Assembly (NCBI GenBank): GCA_026929865.2
Contig: CM049410.1
Span: 11,106,001-11,170,000 of the forward strand
Direction of reading: 5' to 3'
From: Hyperoplus lanceolatus
Lineage: Eukaryota > Chordata > Actinopteri > Uranoscopiformes > Ammodytidae
DNA length: 64,000 bases
A model generated the notes under the pieces. It searched no databases. It was not told where the DNA came from and was given only the letters and a program-made list of their open reading frames with translations. This document shows positions 46,843-59,286 of this stretch, in pieces; the stretch's first letter is position 1; each line of letters starts with the position of its first letter. The position numbers and the translations under genes were made by a program.

Positions 46843-49800
46843 CTGTTACATTTTACAAAGCATCTTCATCCAGCTCTTAAAATGCTGTTTCAATATACTA
46901 TGAGTTTTGTAATAAAAGCTTGTCACGTCACAGACAAATATCACTGACTAGAAAACGACTCATTATCATTGACTGTGAGTCATCAGTGCCAGTGCAGTGT
47001 AGGTGTTTCACAACTATTAAGAGCAAAAATAGCCACACCTTGAAACAACTACGGGAGAAACAGCTGTGTAGTTGGACTTTGTGCCCTGAAGGAGTTAGTG
47101 GGAGTTAGTCACCAAGAGAAACCTCCCCGACGATTACACAGTTTCATATTTTTTCCAAAAAAAAAATCTTCTTGTTTTGTAGACCTATGACTGTGCTTCC
47201 TGTAGCACTACTCACATAATGACAGTAATAAATTAAGCTTAAAATACAGAAGAGGGAATGCTGACTCATACTGTTTGACATTGTTTTTTTTTTCTCTCAT
47301 TCATACATATGTTTTTTTTTTTTTTTTTGTGTGTGTGTACGCTTGTGTGCTGATCTGCTAATATTAATATGTAAATGTATTTGGGTGTGGCTCTATATAA
47401 GCCTGTACAGGTTTCTGCCACACCCACACATGTATTTTTAATTTTTTTTTACTACATGTTTTTTAAATCTATTTTGTATGTGGAATAAAATAAACAAATA
47501 AACAAACTGTTTGACATAGAGCACTACTAGGTAACTTGTTGTCAGCAATTAATTATGGTTTTAACTTGGAAATGAAATGAGGTGAAGTGAGGTAAATGTA
47601 AAATCAAGTAGAGGCAAGTGCATCTATAGCCAAGATAATCATTATGCATGTGACAGGTCTCTCTCAAAACCAAGAGCGAGATAAAGAATTAGTGGTCCTC
47701 TAAGCATTGAATGATGTACATTTTATAGGTACTATATAATGTAATCGAAATCTTTGGATTGTAAAAAATATATTCAAACACAAACATACAGTTTATCAAA
47801 CATTTTAGACGACACTCTAATACTGTATATGATTTACTACAAGGCAGCTGGATAGCTCTTGAGTGTGGGATGGGACAGGGTGGTGTGTGTGGTAGGAAAT
47901 GTGTCCTTCAGTTACAGTATGAAGGCAGACAGGAAATATGGGGTGCTTGGCAGAAGAATGTGTCTTTTTCTTGGCTTGGGGACAGGAAATGCCAGGCTGC
48001 CCTCTGTCTCTGGGCCTCCCCCTGAATAAACAGGCCTCTTGTTTTCGGGTGTCAGTAGTACTGCTGCTGACATAAAGCGTGGGTTAATGTAGACAGAGGA
48101 TTTACATTAAAGGGGATATTAAATGATGCACTCATATCAACCCATACACTAAAAGCATAGTTAGGTGAGGAACCCTCTCTGAATAAATTGGGTAAGTAAA
48201 GTTGCTTGTGCAGAAATGACTATGAATATTATGCTGTTTGACACAGAGATGATTTTGTTTTATTTTATTTTTTATTTGACCCCTCTCTTTGCCTCACTTT
48301 ACTCTGTGCCTCTTCCTCTGACGGTCCAATCCATCCTCCAACAGTTCGTCCAGGCCTTTTGTCCGGGGAGCGAGGGAGGGTGGCAGTGGATGAGCATTCC
48401 TGTTGTCTCTGAGGTGACAGCAGCACAGAGAGGCCATTGACAGCAGCACTGGACCCCACAGTTTGCCTGTGCGGGAATGTGCTATTTTGTGCGGTCAGAC
48501 AGAAATACACCGCAAAAGAATTCCATGTGCACTGTGTACTTTTCAATGTCGGGCTATTTGTAAGTAGTTTTTTTAGTAAGATGATGTCAGATGTGTTTTT
48601 TGCAAATACAAAGCAATTGCAGCCATTTCCATAGACACTACGCTGATTTGTCTTAGCAGAGGACAGTTTGAGATTTTGCAATTTCAATATTTGAAGGCCA
48701 CATTTTTTCCTCAATTTTTGCTTTTCATATCCCTGTGATTATTACAAGTGCATTGTCAGAGTGCTGGAGAAATAGTTTTGAATGCTTTCCCACAAGGCGA
48801 AGGTTTTCAGCACAAGACGAAATCGAAGATCATAATGAATTTAAATTTGCCTTCATGTTTAACTATTCAACACTGTACTGCCCGAGCAGCACCAGTGTCT
48901 ATGGCTTTAATTTCTATGTCTGCTTGACCCTGATCCTGCCCGGCACAGAACAGGCCCGGCTCTTCACCCAGCAGCTGACCCCCAATGGCTCCATCTATGA
49001 CTCAAGTCTGCACAGAATTGCCCCTTTGTATCCATGAAGAATGTGTCTTTTCTGACTTTTTTTGAAAACAGAGGCAGAGAACGAGAGAGAAGGATGGGGG
49101 CATGAGTTGTTGAGATAGATTTAAATCTTGACTTGTGATTTATGCCTTTGTAGGCAGGATGCTGTGACAGCAGCTTTCACTGTTGATCAGGCTAGTGGTA
49201 CTCGAGATTCTCTTGATGCTTTATGAGAAAGTTGAGATTTTAAGTGAGAAATCAATATCATGTGTGTTTCTACCCTCCACTTTTTCCACATGTCCTGTGC
49301 TGATAGAATTGCCTTGATCAAAAGGCCATTTGTGGTCTATTCAGTTAAATAGGTCCTCTCATTCTCAGCTCTGCAACTATGCCATATATCGTAGCTTAAT
49401 GGTATCTTGTAAATATCCCAGAGTAATACCATGCAATTTCCTGTTTAACATGGAATCAACATCAATAAGACCAGAGGGTTAGAGTGAAGGAAGGAATTCT
49501 TGTTGAAGCAAACATAAGAGGCTTGGAAAAACAATGAGTGGGATACAAATATGAACATTTAATTATGAACAGTTAAACCAGAGGCCACTTCAAGGGAGTT
49601 TTTATTCATCATTGGACAAACTTGATTTTTTTAATTTTATTTCATGACCTGATAAAGAAACCAAATATGGATCCTTCTTGATACAAATCAGACCTCACAG
49701 AAATTTATTTGGACAAATGTGTCGGGGCTGTGAGAAGTCATTAGCTAACCAGGGTTTGATAGATGTGTATTGTTTGTGTTGTATGTTTTTAATGGACCTT

Positions 49801-52770
49801 GAGTCTATAGCCCTAATAATGACGGTTCTAGATAATACATGCTCCCTACACTATGACACCCAGATTATGTCACAAATGGCCTGTTGATCAACTTATTTCA
49901 CTGCTTAGAGCGTCCTTTTCAACACAATCGCAGAACAACGTGCACACACACATGTGACTTGGTGGTGCCAGTGAAAACTGACGCCCCTGCCATCTCCTTC
50001 CTGTCACTCTCCTTCCAGAGCAGTGAGGGTTTGAGTTGGCGTTTGAATTACAGGGCGTTATGTAGCTGTCTAAATCTGAGCTCCACCACACATTTGAAAT
50101 GCAGTCATGGACAACTTTACTAACCACTCACATCAATTTCCAGATACACACACAGTTTTACAAATGTATTTTTTGCTAACCACATGCCAAAAAAACAAAA
50201 CCGGAACTGGGTTAGATTAGCAATGGAGCAGTCACGATAAGCACACCCTTTTCGCATCAACAGTGCACGTCTCAGTATGCATGTATGTACAAATAAGCTC
50301 AAATGTCAGCTCATATTCTGTAAGTGTATGTAATGTTCCTGCTTTTATTTGCACTTTTGTAGGACATCTAAACAGACAAACTTGGGTAGGATGCCCTGGG
50401 ATTTCGGGACATCCTTTATAACTGACATTAAACTAAACAAACACCATGAAGAAAACCATTCCTCTTGGGAATAATAACAATAAAGTGAGAGAGAGGGAGT
50501 GTTAGAATAGTTCTACGTCAAGCTCCACACAACAATGCTTTTCTGTATCCCAACAGACACAAAACCAACACCAGTTCATTTGATTTTACAGGATTTTGGA
50601 GATGCAATTTAATCACTAAGATCATAGGAAACCATTTAGTTGCCTTATAAATCCAAGACAGTTTGTCGTCTCCGTTGTCATGTTCAGCTCTATCAACATC
50701 CGTGTTCCTGCTCTAACCATGAATGGAGTCTGTCTGGGATAACAATAGCTGGTTTCAATGCTCACCAGCTCTCCCAGACATCATCATCTATCTCCCCACC
50801 ATGGCAGACACACACACAGGGGCAAGGGATTAACCTTTGCTGAGTTCCTGTGTGACCCAATCCATACCTACAGAATTATCCTCGCTTCTCAGTTCACTGC
50901 TTCATGTTCACTGTCTGTTTCTAAGAAGGTCATACAGCAGGATCACTGAATAATACTCTGCTGGCTTGACACTGAAAAATATATGGCTTCCACATCACTG
51001 TAGGGAACTGCGCTCCAGCATAACAGTTCCCAATGTTTTGTTTTTCTGAGCAAAGTCTCTCACAGCGATAGTCATCATACAGACTTCTAAAATTGTTGAC
51101 GGGGGAATTATATTTTCTTTTTTCAAAGTGTTACAACTTATTATTCATTATATGTGTAGCAGTATTTTACCCAATAGTTAGCAGTAAATTGAGATTTTGG
51201 ACCCACATTTTGTGGGTCCAAAATCTCTCTATATAATCTCTCTATATAATGTGATGAATAACGCTTCCGGATTGACATCAGAATAAAATTCCAACTCTTT
51301 TTTAAAAGGAATAACATTGCGTATACATTTTATAATCAGAGTTTGACAACTCAAAAAAGAGTGTAATACCACTGTGCAGGGCTGTTGAGATGCCAAGTTC
51401 GGTTCAGGACCCTTTAAAAAAAAAAAAAAAAAAAAACATCTGACTCCTAATTTAGACGAGGTTTCTTAGAACACAGTAGAAGAGTCCCTGACTGCTGGTG
51501 TATTTCATCATGTGTCAGTGTGTCCGTGGCTGTCTGTCTTTTCTTGTAGCCAAAAGCAATAAGGACTGACATTAAAATACTCTATTGTCTGATGGCCAAC
51601 ACTCAGCTTCCTTGAGGGTCAGAATCCACGGAAACAGGAACGTAATCCAAACAAAGACACAGGGGGTAGTCTTCTTTCATGTACCCCTTCACACAACCCT
51701 CCATCATTCAATCTCATCACTTCTTGGCAATCCTCAATGACTTGTGTGAAAGTTGTTTCCTGAGAAGAAACTTTTTCTGTTTCTGAGACCCTCATCCTGT
51801 TTGAGTAGCACTTCTTCCTCTCAAACTCCTTCTATTTCCTCCTTCCATGCCTGTGAGAATAAATGTTGGTTCGCTGTTCTATGTGTGTTCTGTTACATCC
51901 TACTGTAACTTCTCTGCCTTATTCAATGTATAATAACTTTGGTACAATTTCCCATGCATAATGAGATATTCATTTCTAGGTGTTAAGTTGATTTCTGTTT
52001 GCAAAGTTTTACATCAGCCCCCCTCAGCTTTGACACATTATGCTTCTGTTTATCCAGAGGAATCTCTTGACTCACCAGCCATTGAATGTTGTGTTTCTGT
52101 CAAACACCAACTACACACACTGTATATACTGGCACCAAGAATGCCAAACTGCTGTAGCATTCAAACATCTGTTCAATAAAACCAAACAACAACTTTCATT
52201 CATTCAGAAATGCAGAATCAGTGGTATTACTCCGAAAATCAGATCAAATTCCCTTTGAAGAATGGTGAATATCTTAACCTGCTGTAGGCTACATTTATAC
52301 ACATTCCAACTGTGGGTGTGTACATGTCCTTCATTGTGTTTGCTCTACATCTCAGCTCGTGTTGTTGATTCAATATCCATGTGTCATTACAGCATCAAGT
52401 TATTGTTGGTTCACATGTCAAACATCTGTCTAAGGATTTATATATAGAGAGAACCTGAGGTTAAGACCTGAGGAGTTCCACTAATAGGTGGCCCTTCACG
52501 TACGCACACGTGCTGGAAAAAAAAATCAGACACCACAAACACACATACCCATGTTTAGGCAGAAGCAGAGCTGATGTTGCTAGTGTGTCTTTCTTCATCC
52601 CACGGACTCCTTTGGTCAGACTAACACCGTGTTGTTTCTGATACTGTGTCTTTAATCTCCTATATTGTTGTTTGTTTTGCTCAATCTGATCTAATACATA
52701 TTTGGTTAAAATCCTGGCTCGTGCGATCCTATTTGGGAAGTACCTTTTCGGCATACCTTTCTGACGGAAA
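46843..52770. other. Intergenic DNA between card10 and cdc42ep1
   Basis: No gene recognised. It holds homopolymer runs and a perfect 17-bp stem hairpin at 51191-51227. A pair of GTGTGGC/GCCACAC arms near 47385-47430 surrounds TATATAAG. Regulatory elements may lie here, but none can be read directly. Confidence 0.55.
51191..51227. repeat. Perfect 17-bp stem hairpin
   Basis: GAGATTTTGGACCCACA (51191-51207) pairs exactly with TGTGGGTCCAAAATCTC (51211-51227) around TTT. A duplicated CTCTCTATATAAT follows directly. Confidence 0.85.
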
Positions 52771-52773
52771 GAC

Positions 52774-52778
<5 letters not shown>

Positions 52779-52848
<70 letters not shown>

Positions 52849-52868
52849 GGAGAGAGAGAGAGAGAGAG
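52779..52868. repeat. (GA)n microsatellite
   Basis: An almost pure GA run of about 90 bases with one GGAGG break near 52845. It lies just upstream of the proposed cdc42ep1 first exon. Confidence 0.95.
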
Positions 52869-52979
52869 CGATAGTACAGTACAGAATGTATCTTTCATTC
52901 CCTTTCTGGATTAGGTTCAGGGTTAGGGTTTTGTTTAAATGCAATATGTTTCACGCGCTGGAGTAAACACCCTCCTCCT

Positions 52980-53169
52980 CCTCCTCCTCCCTCTCCATCT
53001 CCTTCCAGTCCACTTGTCAGCAGTAGCGCAGTGCCGCGCAGCACTAATGCAAAGTTCATGTCCGAGCGGAAACATAAGCTACTGTGCAGTCAGACCGCAG
53101 ACCGAGGAGGATGACAGAGAAGTGATGTGCTCTCTATGCAAAGGGAACGAGCTTTGACCTTATTTTAAG
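52980..53169 (+). promoter_or_regulatory. Putative cdc42ep1 first noncoding exon and promoter
   Basis: A CpG-bearing stretch (GCGCAGTGCCGCGCAGC near 53030) ends in a consensus donor, TTTTAAG followed by GTAAGA at 53170. It lies 6 kb upstream of the cdc42ep1 start codon on the same strand. Assignment to cdc42ep1 rests on position only. Confidence 0.4.
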
Positions 53170-56100
53170 GTAAGATCATTCTGAACAGGGAAGTTTATAA
53201 CTGACTTTATCTGATGCTCCCATGTTGCGCAAAGTGTAGGCCTATACAGTGGATATGGCTAATAGTTTTGTGAAATCAACAGCAATACTCAAAATACCAC
53301 ACAGTCTGAATTTAATCCGGTAAAAAAAGAGTGCTAATGTAATTTTTTTTTGTTACTGTTTACGAATCTTCATACATTGTAAGATACACGTGCAAAAAAA
53401 GAGATGCATCACTGCGCAGTCATTTGTTTAAATGGGAAGTTCATGTTTCTGTTGGGCATTGAACTTATTATGTCAAAATAATAAGTGTGAAATTCTGGCC
53501 AAAATTTCAATTGGACATTTGCAGGCAAGATGAGACCACCATTGTCAAGATTGCAGATGCGCACAAGTCAAAAGACTGCACTATTATTCATCGTACAACA
53601 TAAACATGAGGTAGAGTCTTGAAAATCCTGACAACATACAGAAATACCTCACTTAATGTACAACTTTTCCAAATGCTGCTATTTGTCATTCAACCTTATA
53701 CAATCCAGGCTTGCACTGTATATGTATGTATTATTTTACGGTCTCCGTACATCCTCTTCTACACTTCCCATTAGTTCAGTGGTGTTTCTCTGTGAAGTTT
53801 CAATAGAACTTGCTTTTGAAGTATGAATCATATTATATGACATATTACTTCATACAGTGTTACATTCTAGAATCATGAACTGCAGCTGGTTCTAACTGAG
53901 ACTATATGTGATTGAAACAATCAAAATCAATTAGACACTGTGCTTTCTCCAGTGGAACCACAGAACAGCTGTTTGAGAGTGTGTGTAAGATCTCAGATTA
54001 GTGGGTTGGCAGCCTGTCAGGGGGCCGGCGTCATAGTTACAGAGACTGTCCTTTCTAAAAACAGTGTCTGTCCCTGCAGCAGTGTAGGTATTTAGTGGAC
54101 AATGACCTTTGTCCTGCCTGAATGATGAGCAAGACCAAAACATTAGACAAAAAATACTGTATATGTACAGGTATGTTTTTATATGATTACACAATGAAGG
54201 TAGCTTGAGAAAATATTGTTTACCAAGTGGTGCAGATCATGACATTTTGATATAAAATTAGGTAACAATATAAAACGATAGAAATCTTGAGTCATAAAAT
54301 GAGCACTCAAGTTGGACATGCCATGGCCATGGTCATGGAGTCTACTTTGACACATCAATTACACAGATTTTTTTTAAACAAGACTTAGATTGAGAATTCC
54401 TTTAAATTGCCACTTTAACTGTACCTGTCTGTTTATGGTACTAGGTGGAAGTTCACAGAGGCAATGTTCCTTATGCTCTTTGTTCAGCATGGCTATTTAA
54501 ATGAAATGAGATGTGTCTGTGGCTTGGCCTCATTTCTTTAATTTTCTTTTGACACAAGACCCATACATAAAAAACACATTCATAAAACTAGTGAATGATG
54601 GCATGGGTTAAACCTCTCCATAAAGATTAATTTGGTCGCTTGGTCCGCTGTTGTTCTGTAATGTCTTTTTTTGAAGTCCGTAAAATAAGTAATTGAACTT
54701 CAGTTGAAGAGGTCTAATGTGCAGTGAATTCTTATCTCAGATGTCTGTTCTTGTGAGTTATTTGTTGACATAGTTTTGCATTAGGGAAGGTATGAGAAGC
54801 AGTGAACAGGTGGTTCAGCCACAAGTCACACAGTGCTCTGATATGACACATATGTCATCCAAAGGTCTCAGACCACATCATAGAGCTTTCTTATTTTCAT
54901 GCAAACCCGGAAACGATCAGAAAGTATCAGGATTCAAAAACATTAAAAACACAAGTTATGACGTTTAAAATGAAGAACACATACTTGTATTGAAGCCTTC
55001 ACTCTACAGTCCTCTAAAATGTAACCCCTTTGAACACTTTTGAGGGCACTTGGAGACTGAAAAAGGCAAGCACTCCATGATACCAAAAGAAACTCTTTAG
55101 ATGATTGTCCAATCAGATCAAATTTCATCAGCTTATCCAGAAACTTGCAGTTCTTGCCATGCCATGCATCAAGTTCATGCTGTCATTTAAGCAAAAGGTG
55201 GGTCGCCAAATACTAAGATGTGCCGAAATCATGTACATTTTTTCAATAATTTAACTCTTACTCAAATAATAAGCCTGAATTATCATTGTTAATAAACATG
55301 ATTGTTTTATTCAATTTGGAGCAAATGCAAAATAGAAGTATCTTGAACTCTGGTCCCATAATTTTGTTAATGTATGAGTTTTCAGTCAGATACTGTCAGA
55401 CAAAATCCAATCCAATCCAATCCAACTTCCAAATCCAAATCATGAACCCATGTCATAAGAGTTTGTGTTTGCATGGCAAAACACATACAGACATCGTCAC
55501 CATAGGGACTTAGCAGGCCTTGGAATGTATTGCCACGTTGCAGCAGTAGACTGAAAGTAGACATGAGTGCATGCTGTATTTTGGAGCTATGCGTAATGGT
55601 CAGGGTGTTCTGACCTCAACCACAGTTTGCCGGTGCTGTGCTGTAAAAAGGAACATGTCCCTCTGGTCAAGTGGAGGAAGCAACCTCAGATCTGACCAAC
55701 TGCGACACAGCTCAGTGTGTATGTGTAAGCCCCCTGTGTACGAATACACAGACAAATCTCCTTCTAAGCCACTGCGAGTGGACGGCCAATCAAATGTCGT
55801 CATAGATTTGTGATATACCAGATATACACACAGTAAATCTGCTTGCAGCAGGGAGCGTGACAGAGAAGGGATGCATTTTTGACAGTGTGTGGGTGTGTGT
55901 TTGTGACACAAGGGAAAACAGATAAAAACAACAACTTTTGTTCAAAAAAAAAGAGAGACAGGCTAAAATAGAAGTCTTGGAGAAAGCAACAGTGTTTTTC
56001 CATCTACTTCCTCTGATATTTTATTTGATGGCCATGATGGTATCCCGTCTGCTCTCCTCATTGTACGCTGTGGCCATTACGTTTTCCTTCCTGAGTAGAG

Positions 56101-59100
56101 GTGTGTCTACTGCCCACACAGTTATATGGCGTAAGACCAAACCATATAAAAGGCTGACAGGGTTAAGAGAAATTGGCAGCTCTGACAGCAGGAGAAAACC
56201 TTTTAATTACCCTCCATGAAAAGCTGTGAATTAGGCATCCAATGATTGAAATGCAGCTCCCCCTTGCAAATGTTTACCTGCACCTCACCTTCACGTGCCG
56301 CACAGGCCCTAATCACTCCGTTAAGCAAACTGTCGGTGAGCTTAGGGATCAGGTTTGGTCAGGGAACAGCGTAAATCCACCCTATCTCCCCTCCTCCTCT
56401 CTATGAATTGTCACTCTCCTAAATTGATTACTCCTTCAGTCAGTGAATGCTGTGTGTGACGGCCCCCCACGAACATTTGTCCTGTTAACAATCTGGGATT
56501 AGTTAAAGATTTATGTAAAGTAATCTGTGCCCAAGCCAGTGCCCAGCAAGAGTGGCACCAATACCTTGCTGAAGGTGTAATCTCACAGGTCAAGATTGGC
56601 CTTGGCTACAATTTGCGGTGACATAAATCCGAGACCTGCTGTAGAGAAGGGTCACATGTTTGGAGCTAATCAGTGCTCTCTTTGCTAGGGGCATTTTTTC
56701 AGCAGACAGGAAAAAGGTGCTCAGAATATAGGAGAAACAGATGCTTGAGAAGTGGATTTATGTTATTTATGTTGTGCATACATCTGTTACATTGACCTGC
56801 AGTTCTGCAGCTCAGTGTGGTTGAACTGTTTTAACGTCATGTCACGCCATGTCACATCACGTCGAGTCACGTAACATTAATGTTGTGATTCCTGTTTAAT
56901 TCAAATTGATTTGGAAAATTCATTGAAAGTAAACAAATTGCAAGGATTACCTCTTACATACATGTACATATCATTTTAGGAATATCCCTACCCATCTTTA
57001 TACTTAAAAAACTGCAACTAATGATGTTTTTAATTCACAATTATTTTTATTCCTAAAGATTATTAAAAAGAAAAGAAAAATGCTGAGCCCATTTCACAGC
57101 CCAAGGTTACATCTTCAAAAATTATTTTCTGTCCAACAAGCAGTTTAAAATCGGAAGAGGAGAACCAGAAAAATTGTGGAGGCTTTGTTGCTAAAAAAAT
57201 ATAATCAGAACTGTAGGCAAGTGCTATTAAAACAGTAGGAAATAAAGGAAATAGCTTGTGCTGAAACTAATATTAATCGTAAGAAACTACAAAGAAAGTT
57301 CCGGGTGTAAACTTCTTGTTTTATTTGTTAAATTCAATCCCTGAACACTTTCTTGAGATCCTGCTGACTCTTCAAGCTATACAGAAAGAGACATCCCCAG
57401 CATCAGTCAATCCAAAGTTTTAGTTGTCTGACAGATTTACGTGCGCCTGAATGCTCCTCCTTTGGTCTTTGGTCTAGTGTGTAACTCACATCGCTCTCCT
57501 TTTCTCCCTGTCTGCTCTCTTAGTGAACTGAATGAAAAGACAGAATTCTGGAAACCATCAGAGGACTAAATGGATTGAAGAAGGCGGGGAGCAGGCGAGG
57601 TAGTCAGAAAGACAGGAGGGATTAGAGAGCTAATCCAGCACACAGAAAATCCTGGAGGAGCCTTAACTACCTTCCAGGCCGATGCAGACAAAACAGTGGC
57701 TGGATTACGGCAATATACTTTGTTTCCCCTTTCAAAGAAAGCGCCACCATCTTTTTTCCTTGGCTCGGATACTCTTTCAAATATCTGGCGTCTTGGTAGC
57801 AGAAGGACAGATCTGAGGACAAAGAAGGGGCGACGGGAAGTCCCATGGACATTGTGGTGCCTCACATGGATAAACCTATTTAGTGGGAAACGGTGCATGG
57901 CAGTGGAGGCCCCGGCTCTCTCTGCCTGGAATGGGAGGAAGACAAGCGCAGAACAACACACTGGATGACACACACCAGATCCTCTCAGAAGCTGGGATCT
58001 ATTGAACACACCAGCATAAAAGGACTCACTGCCAGCAAGCAACGGAGTGGAGACACTGATGTTTTGACATTCGTCTGTGTTTTGTTTATTGCTTCCTTTA
58101 AACGTGCAGGACTACAGAAATTGACTGGAGGTTTCTGAAGCTAAAAGGATAGAGAAGGAAATATAGATCATGATCACTTGTGTGATTCGTCATGCATGTG
58201 TTTCATCATTGTTTGAGAAGAGATGCTGTGTGGGTGGGAAGCTGGAGTAAGTAAGTTTAAAAACCTCACAAAACCTAGTAGCACCTTAGACATTAACTCA
58301 AGTACTTATCCTTTAAGATAACCGGAAACCTGCATTATAGTGAAGGGAAGCTATACAGTCTGGTAGAAATGAGCCTATAAATTGTATCTATCTAATTACA
58401 ATTCGAGAGTTATTAAAAAATGCCATCAAGTGTGCTGCTGCAACCTACAGTCCAGTCTCAGATAGGGTAAATGGAAAATCATAAAAAACTTGGTTTTACA
58501 TGGCTCATTGTGAGGCGATCCTCTTAGTACTTCAAGCAAAACTCAAGTTGAGACTGACAACAGGGCAGTTATCCTATATAGTCTAAAACGATACATTATG
58601 AATATATAGATAGATATACATTAAGCAAACACAGTTTACATTGGCTGTTTTTTACGTTTGTCAGCTGTTATTAAACTGAAATTATGTCTTCATGTATTTG
58701 CAGTTGCGGCTGGACTTTGTAAATCTGAACTGTCATTGACTGAGCCAAATCTGGACAAAAACCAAGCCACCCCCAAACTCTCCAACTGTGTAAGCTGTGG
58801 CAACCAGAGGATACAAATTATGACCTTATAATTCATCTTCTTTGTTATTTTGGCATGAATGAAAGCCGCCACTGTGCAGGAGAAGTAAGCTGAGCGTTTG
58901 GTCATTTTGGACAGACGTGCAGTGGTAGCTGTGCACGAGTGGAGGGAGAGTGAAAAGTAATTCAACAGAATCCAATATTGATGGGGACTTGACAGACTCT
59001 ACATCCATACTGGCATCTTTCAATGAAAAGGGAAACCATTGGCCGTCAGTGGATGAATAGTTGGCCCTGGCCGTGTGGAGAATGGATTATACACACATTC

Positions 59101-59255
59101 TCTGACGACTGAGCAACCACATTTTTGGGTTTTCTGTTCTCACTGTCCTGGCATTTTACATTTTTCTTCTCCTTGGTTTTATAGTGGACCCTAAACTGGA
59201 AGTTAAACTTGACTGACATGTAATCAGAGCTCAGACCCTCTCATTTGAATTACAG
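53170..59255 (+). other. Probable cdc42ep1 5' UTR intron region
   Basis: No coding exon was identified. A candidate noncoding exon may lie around 57.5-58.25 kb, where GCTGGA is followed by GTAAGT near 58247, but its start is unclear. The last acceptor is TTACAG at 59250-59255, 31 bases before the start codon. Confidence 0.4.
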
Positions 59256-59286
59256 GGTTTTTACTCAACTTTTTCTTCCTGCCACC

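Noticed and set aside
47380..47430. TATA-like box between GTGTGGC and GCCACAC arms
   Set aside because: No transcript, exon or conserved gene start nearby; most simply a small decayed inverted repeat.
48265..49037. Open frames of 100-149 codons between card10 and cdc42ep1
   Set aside because: No motif, no splice support and low-complexity surroundings; lengths are within chance in AT-moderate DNA.
57566..58042. Open frames of 60-158 codons near 57.6-58.1 kb
   Set aside because: No recognised domain, frames on both strands overlap, and the position fits a cdc42ep1 noncoding exon or intron.
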